A DNA stretch of 64,000 nt from Odoribacter laneus YIT 12061 (GTDB taxonomy: Bacteria; Bacteroidota; Bacteroidia; Bacteroidales; Marinifilaceae). Below are positions 58,420-64,000 of this stretch, piece by piece (within the stretch, counting starts at the first letter, position 1; each line of letters starts with the position of its first letter). The DNA lies in assembly GCF_000243215.1 (NCBI RefSeq), contig NZ_JH594597.1:242255-306254 (forward strand). The letters are read 5' to 3'. A program made the position numbers and the translations under genes. The notes under the pieces are model-generated. The model was not told the DNA's origin. It was given only the letters and a program-made list of their open reading frames with translations, and searched no databases.

Positions 58420-60114
58420 ATGGATTACGGAATTTTCGATTTCCTGAAACTAATCGGTTCTTTGGGAGTTTTCTTGTACGGCATGAAATTAATGAGTGAG
58501 GCCTTACAGAAAGTAGCGGGAGATAAAATGCGGCATATTTTAGCAGCCATGACTTCCAACCGGGTGAAGGGAGTAATCACAGGTCTTCTTATCACCACTA
58601 TCATCCAAAGTTCTTCCGCAACCACCGTAATGGTCGTCAGCTTCGTAAATGCCGGACTGTTAAATCTGGTAGAATCCATTGGAGTCATTATGGGGTCGAA
58701 CGTAGGAACAACCGTCACGGCTTGGTTGATTTCTATTCTCGGTTTCAAGATAAGTATGGCGGAAGTTTCATTGCCCCTCATCGGTCTTTGTCTTCCGCTT
58801 TTATTTTCGAATAAACGTTCCCGTAAAAGCTGGGGAGAGTTGATTATCGGCTTCGGATTATTATTCATCGGTTTGGAATTTTTGAAAAACTCCATGCCCA
58901 ATCTGAATGAAAATCCGGAAATCTTCACTTTTCTGCAAAACTATACCGATATGGGCTACGGTTCCTATATCCTGTTCATGCTTATCGGAACTGCTCTTAC
59001 GATCCTGATACAATCCTCTTCAGCCACTATGGCCCTCACACTGGTCATGTGTGCAAACGGCTGGATCAGCTATGATATTGCCGCTTCCATGGTTTTAGGG
59101 GAAAATATCGGAACCACAATCACAGCCAATCTAGCCGCTATGGTCGCCAACACAACCGCTAAAAGAGCGGCCTTCGCCCATTTTCTGTTCAATGTATTTG
59201 GCGTGACATGGGTATTGGCTATCTTCCCGGTATTTTTGAAATGGATAGAAGAACTCAGCGTATTCGTGGGTATCGGAGATCCTTCTACCAATATAGAAGC
59301 AGTGCCCATGTCGCTCTCTTTATTTCATACCGTTTTCAACGTTTCCAACGTATTATTGCTCATTTGGTTTACAAAACTGATTGCCCGTTTAGTGACCAAA
59401 ATTATTCCTACCCGGGAAAGCAACGAAGATGTATTCAAATTAAAACATATCAAAATCGGCCTACTTTCTACTCCCGATGCTTCGTTGTTTCAGGCCAAAC
59501 AGGAAATTGCCTTATACGGTAAAAATACGCGGGATATGTTCCAGCAAGTAGCAGCCTCTCTGAATATGACGTCCAAGGATTTCGAAAAACAATTTGACAA
59601 ATTGGTCAAACTGGAAGACGAAAGTGATAAAATTGAAGTCGAAATTGCAGATTATCTGACAAAAGTATCCGAATCCAAATTATCCACTGAAAACTCCCAA
59701 CGGATCCGGGCCATGTTTAAAATAGTATCAGAAATCGAAAGCATTGCAGATTCCTCCCTCAACGTAGCGAAAGCAATGCTTCGTAAAATAGAACAAAATC
59801 AGACGTTTACGGAAGATCTGAATCACAAACTAAAAAGTATGTTTGCTTTGGTAGACGAGACTCTAGGAGTAATGTGCGACAATCTGACCATGGAGTATAA
59901 AGAAGTGAATGCGAAAAAAGCCTACGAACTGGAACACGCCATCAATGATTACCGTACCATTCTGAAGCAAGAACACCTCATCGCTATCGAAGAAAAACGG
60001 TATAATTATCCTACCGGAATTTTATATACAGATATGTTTTCTGAATGCGAAAAGATAGGAGATTATGCGATTAATGTGACCCAGGCGATTAAAGAAATCG
60101 GAACAGATAACTAA
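58420..60114 (+). CDS. Na/Pi cotransporter family protein with PhoU-like domain
   Basis: 564 residues. Two inverted Na_Pi_cotrans repeats carry the signature QSSSATTVMVVSFVNAG (about residue 65) and QSSSATMALTLVM (about 200) within about eight membrane helices, ending near residue 330. A helical PhoU-like cytoplasmic domain (about 345-560, with LEDESDKIEVEIADYL and CEKIGDYAINVTQAI) follows. The family moves phosphate with sodium; direction and substrate are not certain in bacteria. It is a single gene between groEL and glyS. Confidence 0.92.
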   Translation: MDYGIFDFLKLIGSLGVFLYGMKLMSEALQKVAGDKMRHILAAMTSNRVKGVITGLLITTIIQSSSATTVMVVSFVNAGLLNLVESIGVIMGSNVGTTVTAWLISILGFKISMAEVSLPLIGLCLPLLFSNKRSRKSWGELIIGFGLLFIGLEFLKNSMPNLNENPEIFTFLQNYTDMGYGSYILFMLIGTALTILIQSSSATMALTLVMCANGWISYDIAASMVLGENIGTTITANLAAMVANTTAKRAAFAHFLFNVFGVTWVLAIFPVFLKWIEELSVFVGIGDPSTNIEAVPMSLSLFHTVFNVSNVLLLIWFTKLIARLVTKIIPTRESNEDVFKLKHIKIGLLSTPDASLFQAKQEIALYGKNTRDMFQQVAASLNMTSKDFEKQFDKLVKLEDESDKIEVEIADYLTKVSESKLSTENSQRIRAMFKIVSEIESIADSSLNVAKAMLRKIEQNQTFTEDLNHKLKSMFALVDETLGVMCDNLTMEYKEVNAKKAYELEHAINDYRTILKQEHLIAIEEKRYNYPTGILYTDMFSECEKIGDYAINVTQAIKEIGTDN

Positions 60115-60292
60115 AGACAACCCATTCAGAGATTCCGTATTCAGACACAGCCCTTCTCCGCCTTCTGTATAACCTGTCGGTCGGGACAGAAAAACTCAGA
60201 GGAAAGAATAAAATTTCCGGCGAATGGATAGTAACCGATACGGAGTCCTTCTTCAATCAACCGGATAGTAAAATGATTAAAATACAGATAAT

Positions 60293-61846
60293 ATGGCACA
60301 GGAAGATATTTTCAAAAAATTAGTAGCACATTGTAAGGAATACGGTTATGTATTCCCTTCCTCCGATATATACGACGGTCTGGGAGCTGTATATGATTAT
60401 GGGCAAAATGGAGTTGAACTCAAAAATAACATAAAAAAATATTGGTGGGAATCCATGGTACGTTTGCATGAAAATATTGTAGGCATTGACTCTGCTATTT
60501 TTATGCATCCGACGATCTGGAAAGCTTCCGGACATGTGGATGCCTTTAACGATCCGCTTATCGATAACAAAGATTCCAAAAAAAGATACAGGGCAGATGT
60601 GCTGATAGAAGATCATATTGCCAAATACGATGAAAAAATAGAAAAAGATGTGGAGAAAGCCCGGAAACGCTTCGGAGATAAGTTCGACGAAACTTTATTC
60701 CGGCAAACCAATCCACAGATTTTGGCTCATCTCGAAAAGCGCGAAGCTTTGCGGGAAAGTATGGCCAAGGCCCTGAATGCAAATGATCTGACAGCATTAA
60801 GGCAAATCATTATCGACAACAATATTGTATGTCCCATTTCCGGTACAGCCAATTGGACTGAAGTACGTCAATTCAATCTGATGTTTTCCACCGAAATGGG
60901 CTCAACGGCAGAAGGCACAAGCAAAATTTACCTGCGTCCTGAAACAGCTCAGGGTATTTTTGTCAATTTCTTAAACGTGCAAAAAACCGGCCGTATGAAG
61001 ATTCCGTTTGGGATTGCACAAATCGGAAAAGCTTTCCGGAATGAAATTGTCGCCCGGCAATTTATCTTCCGGATGCGGGAATTCGAACAAATGGAAATGC
61101 AATTTTTTGTACGTCCCGGTACGGAACTCGAATGGTTTAAAAAATGGAGGGAAACCCGTATGAAATGGCATCAGTTACTGGGCTTCGGAGCACAAAATTA
61201 CCGTTTTCACGATCATGAAAAGTTAGCCCATTATGCAAATGCCGCCACCGATATCGAATACAAATTTCCTTTCGGATTCAAAGAAGTAGAAGGCATACAT
61301 TCGCGTACCGATTTCGATTTATCCCAACACCAAAAATACTCCGGCAAGAAATTGCAGTATTTCGATACAGAGCTAAACGAATCTTACGTTCCGTATGTAA
61401 TCGAAACTTCCATTGGAGTGGACCGTATGTTTCTGCAAATTATTTCTGCAGCTTACTGCGAGGAGGATCTGAGCAAAGACGGTAAACAAGATTCCCGCGT
61501 CGTTCTCAAATTACCGGCAGCATTGGCTCCGGTCAAAATGGCCGTCATGCCTTTGGTAAAAAAAGATGGCCTTCCCGAAAAAGCACAAGAAATTATGGAT
61601 TTGCTCAAATATGATTTCAATTGCCAGTATGACGAAAAAGATTCCATCGGGAAACGCTACCGCCGGCAAGATGCCATTGGAACTCCGTTTTGCATCACGG
61701 TAGATCACCAAACGCTACAAGACAATGCCGTTACCATACGTCATCGGGATACGATGGAACAAGAACGTATTCCCATTGCCCAATTGTACGACATCTTAAA
61801 AGAAAAAACAGATTTAGGAAATCTGCTCCGACAAATCGGTAAATAA
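60293..61846 (+). CDS. glyS: Glycyl-tRNA synthetase, homodimeric class II
   Basis: 517 residues: a short N-terminal part (AHCKEYGYVFPSSDIYDGLGA) and the class II core with GSTAEGTSKIYLRPETAQGIF (motif region), FGIAQIGKAFRNEI (motif 2), VIETSIGVDRMFL (motif 3), and the anticodon-binding domain (VKMAVMPLVKKDGLPEKA). It loads Gly on tRNA-Gly. It is the single-chain type, not the alpha2beta2 enzyme. An inverted-repeat element lies directly after its stop. Confidence 0.96.
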   Translation: MAQEDIFKKLVAHCKEYGYVFPSSDIYDGLGAVYDYGQNGVELKNNIKKYWWESMVRLHENIVGIDSAIFMHPTIWKASGHVDAFNDPLIDNKDSKKRYRADVLIEDHIAKYDEKIEKDVEKARKRFGDKFDETLFRQTNPQILAHLEKREALRESMAKALNANDLTALRQIIIDNNIVCPISGTANWTEVRQFNLMFSTEMGSTAEGTSKIYLRPETAQGIFVNFLNVQKTGRMKIPFGIAQIGKAFRNEIVARQFIFRMREFEQMEMQFFVRPGTELEWFKKWRETRMKWHQLLGFGAQNYRFHDHEKLAHYANAATDIEYKFPFGFKEVEGIHSRTDFDLSQHQKYSGKKLQYFDTELNESYVPYVIETSIGVDRMFLQIISAAYCEEDLSKDGKQDSRVVLKLPAALAPVKMAVMPLVKKDGLPEKAQEIMDLLKYDFNCQYDEKDSIGKRYRRQDAIGTPFCITVDHQTLQDNAVTIRHRDTMEQERIPIAQLYDILKEKTDLGNLLRQIGK

Positions 61847-61853
61847 AAACAGG

Positions 61854-62030
61854 TTTCGAAAAGTCCTTTTAAAGGAACAATGTCCCATATTGGAAGCAGA
61901 ACTTCCGGTTTCTCTGATAAATGCACTTTCGGTTCTGATGCATTAACTTTCATCCGGAATCCCGTTCGTTTACCAAGGGAATAGTTTTCGGCTGAATATC
62001 CGGATATTTCCCTATAAGGACTTTTCGAAA
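61854..62030. repeat. 177-bp element with perfect 15-bp terminal inverted repeats
   Basis: TTTCGAAAAGTCCTT (61854-61868) and AAGGACTTTTCGAAA (62016-62030) are exact reverse complements. The interior holds short hairpins (TCCTTTTAAAGGA, GGAAGCAGAACTTCC, AATATCCGGATATT) and no open frame of note. The layout is MITE-like, but I see no target duplication. It may instead be a long hairpin in the glyS 3' region. Confidence 0.6.
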
Positions 62031-62124
62031 TTCTGATTTCGTACCTCTTCATCCCTTTCAACTTTTTCTATTCCTGTCCGTATATAGCTTGTAATGAAAA
62101 TAAAAACGATTAATTGTACAAGCT

Positions 62125-63375
62125 ATGAAAAAAATTTCCACACTTGTTGGGCTCACTTGTCTTCTTTCCATTTTCGGCATAGGGCTGAAAGCACAGAAAG
62201 TACAGGTAGCGTCGATATCTGAAAAAAAGGATTTGCACAATTTCTATACCATAATGAAAGAAGCATTTCCTTTAGCTTACAACGACCCGACCGCCCCGCG
62301 TTTCATCTTTTTTGACAACGACCGACGTTTTGTATTCGGAGTAGGAGGATATGTACAAGTAAACGGAGTTTATGACTTCAACGGCGTAGAAAGCTACGAC
62401 TTCTTTACTACCTCTACAATCGCCCCGAAAGGCCATCAACCGGGCAGCAGCTACGGCATCACAGTAAACCAATCCCGTCTGTTCTTTAAATTAGTCGGTG
62501 ACACAGATGTAGGACGGTTAGTTTCTTATATTGAGATGGAATTCCAAGGTCCCGACAATACTCCCCGTCTCAATCAGGCTTTTGTACAATTTAAAGGTTT
62601 TTTGATCGGAAAAGCATGGAGTACATTTTGTGATATGCCGGCTGTCCCGACCACTATCGATGAGGAAGGACCTTCCAGCGGTATCGAAGTCAGACAACCC
62701 CAAATCAGATATACCTATCAATTCAACAAAAACTGGCAGGCTTCTCTGGCTTTGGAATATGACATTCCGGACTATACCAACCAAACGGATAACTATACAG
62801 CCAAAATACGGCAAAGAATCCCGGATATTCCTCTGGTTGCCAAATATTCCTTTAACAATGGAGGGCATTTACAAGCCGGTGCAATCCTCCGGAATATCTA
62901 TTACAAAGACAACCTGACCGATAAAGACAAAATTGTTACCGGCTGGGGAACCACTCTTAGCGGGGATATTTACTTCACCAAAACAACCAGCTTTATGTTC
63001 CAAGGGGTTTATGGAAAAGCGATTGCCAACTACATCCAGGATATCAGCGCCTTGGGATATGACCTGATACCCAACCCCGACAAAAGCGGACGTTTAAAAG
63101 CTTCCTCCATGTGGGGATTTTTCGGCGCTATCCAACAGAACTGGCGTCCGAACTTATATTCTACCGTTGTTTACAGTTATGCCCGGATGGAAAACATCGG
63201 CAGTATGGCCCGTACGAATTACAAATTTGCCCAATATGCCGCTGCCAATCTGTTATGGAATTTTACGGAATACGGCACAACAGGGATAGAATATGTATTT
63301 GGAAGACGGAATAATTTTGACAAAAGTTATGGAAACGCCAACCGGATCAATATGATGGTACAATACCGATTCTAA
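62125..63375 (+). CDS. DcaP-type trimeric outer-membrane porin
   Basis: 416 residues with a signal peptide ending near GLKA-Q. The barrel carries DcaP landmarks: FVFGVGGYVQVNGVYDF, SRLFFKLVGDTDVGRL, PRLNQAFVQFKGFLIGKAWSTFCD, and a final aromatic residue (MMVQYRF) as needed for outer-membrane insertion. DcaP-like porins carry dicarboxylates or other small anions in Acinetobacter; the substrate here is unknown. It is a single gene followed by a terminator. Confidence 0.85.
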   Translation: MKKISTLVGLTCLLSIFGIGLKAQKVQVASISEKKDLHNFYTIMKEAFPLAYNDPTAPRFIFFDNDRRFVFGVGGYVQVNGVYDFNGVESYDFFTTSTIAPKGHQPGSSYGITVNQSRLFFKLVGDTDVGRLVSYIEMEFQGPDNTPRLNQAFVQFKGFLIGKAWSTFCDMPAVPTTIDEEGPSSGIEVRQPQIRYTYQFNKNWQASLALEYDIPDYTNQTDNYTAKIRQRIPDIPLVAKYSFNNGGHLQAGAILRNIYYKDNLTDKDKIVTGWGTTLSGDIYFTKTTSFMFQGVYGKAIANYIQDISALGYDLIPNPDKSGRLKASSMWGFFGAIQQNWRPNLYSTVVYSYARMENIGSMARTNYKFAQYAAANLLWNFTEYGTTGIEYVFGRRNNFDKSYGNANRINMMVQYRF

Positions 63376-63422
63376 CAGCATTTTTGAAGTTGGAAAATAA
63401 AGATTGCTCATCCCACTAAAAG

Positions 63423-63488
63423 AAAAACCTCCGATTTTTCATTTATTTCAACATATCAATTGAAATCTTTTGAAACCGGAGGTTTTTT
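63423..63488. terminator. Bidirectional terminator between convergent genes
   Basis: AAAAACCTCCG and CGGAGGTTTTTT form an outer stem; ATTTCAA/TTGAAAT forms an inner one. T runs on both strands fit termination of both the porin and the propeller gene. Confidence 0.8.
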
Positions 63489-63515
63489 AATTCCCTTCCT
63501 AAACGGAACCGGAAT

Positions 63516-64000
63516 CTATTTAAATTCACCCCACATAATGACATTGTTATCTTCTTCGCTTAATCCGGCTAATAAATTATCTATTTTCCGGAGCACCTCG
63601 GGCTTCAAGTCTTTTTTCTGCCTTATGTTTTCCAATTCCTCTTTCAAAACTATTGCCGGATAATTCTGAACAAATATTCCATTAACCAAATCGGATACGC
63701 TGACCTTCAACCCTCCCCAAAAATCATTTTCTACACGGAAATAACGGGCTGTTCCCCTCTCCTTATCCACTGCTATATATTTGTAATTATCCGTTACCAT
63801 ACCTCCTTTATAAGGAACGGCTTCCATTGTTTCCACATAATAATAATGAGAAAATTCCCCCAAGGAATGCATCGGTACCGCTGCAGTGCCAAAATCAACC
63901 GTAAAAGCCGGAATTAAACGATTATCTGTCATATTATAATAATATAAGGTATCCTGTTCGGGATGGAAAAACTGAAAAATATAAACCCCAAACTGATTAT
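63516..64000 (-). CDS. 6-bladed beta-propeller lipoprotein, 5' part beyond the window
   Basis: The open frame enters from the right edge, so only the last 161 codons are seen. The visible part repeats the other propeller gene of this window (15040-16194): FFHPEQDTLYYYNMTDNRLIP corresponds to FFQKQQDTLYYYDSKNNKIIP there, and the tail PEVLRKIDNLLAGLSEEDNNV matches PEVRTRISNLLRQLKEKDGDV. An ATG at 63932 is internal. It is probably another secreted or lipidated propeller; the N-terminus and any signal lie outside the window. Confidence 0.8.
   Translation of the reverse strand, partial: NQFGVYIFQFFHPEQDTLYYYNMTDNRLIPAFTVDFGTAAVPMHSLGEFSHYYYVETMEAVPYKGGMVTDNYKYIAVDKERGTARYFRVENDFWGGLKVSVSDLVNGIFVQNYPAIVLKEELENIRQKKDLKPEVLRKIDNLLAGLSEEDNNVIMWGEFK

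Overview
The window reads as chromosomal DNA of a member of the Bacteroidota, most likely an anaerobic gut Bacteroidales. A placement near Odoribacter/Butyricimonas is only a guess. The evidence is a TonB-dependent receptor with an N-terminal carboxypeptidase-regulatory-like domain, DUF4369/thioredoxin-fold and 6-bladed beta-propeller lipoproteins, a DcaP-type porin, and promoters of the Bacteroidetes type (TTTG, 19-20 bases, TAnnTTTG). Anaerobic metabolism is indicated by a 2-oxoacid:ferredoxin oxidoreductase pair and the [FeFe]-hydrogenase maturase HydE.

Layout. 1-2.0 kb: a TonB receptor (cut by the window edge) behind a small Cys-rich membrane protein. 2.2-5.9 kb: a thioredoxin-fold lipoprotein without its CXXC, an LpxH-like hydrolase and a ComM/YifB ATPase. 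5.9-10.9 kb (minus strand): pyrophosphatase, oxyR-dnaJ-grpE, radC, rpsT and two tandem tRNA-Glu genes. 11-15 kb: rsmI and a large membrane-anchored protein of unknown role. 15-18.4 kb: a beta-propeller lipoprotein, a truncated radical SAM maturase, hydE and a LysE exporter. 18.4-22.8 kb: a two-domain OlsF-like acyltransferase, a DUF721 protein, recF and a TPR membrane protein. 22.9-29 kb: korB/korA, an MscS channel with a lipobox, and corA. 29-34 kb is the accessory part: two tandem copies of an apparently structured RNA, a small secreted protein, eno, and the decayed remains of an RHS/polymorphic-toxin locus.

34-52.6 kb is one long minus-strand translation block (str, S10, spc and alpha operons fused: rpsL-rpsG-fusA-rpsJ ... 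secY-map-infA-rpmJ-rpsM-rpsK-rpsD-rpoA-rplQ). A perfect housekeeping promoter lies before rpsL and a terminator after rplQ. 52.8-64 kb (plus strand): a sigma-54 activator lacking a receiver domain, LptE-like lipoprotein, TPR-like protein, secG, groES-groEL, a Na/Pi cotransporter, glyS and a DcaP porin. The end of a second beta-propeller lipoprotein, on the minus strand, is cut by the window edge.

The most interesting non-coding signal is at 29.1-29.6 kb. Two tandem units share two interleaved (pseudoknot-order) helices. The helices are kept by compensatory changes, the internal loops have identical sizes, and each unit has a TAnnTTTG box 66-67 bases upstream and a U-tract downstream. I do not recognise this RNA. 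Other items worth a look are a 177-bp element with perfect 15-bp inverted ends after glyS, mutually exclusive hairpins between rplX and rplE, the truncated radical SAM gene, and the RHS remnants. All assignments come from reading the sequence; no database search was run.
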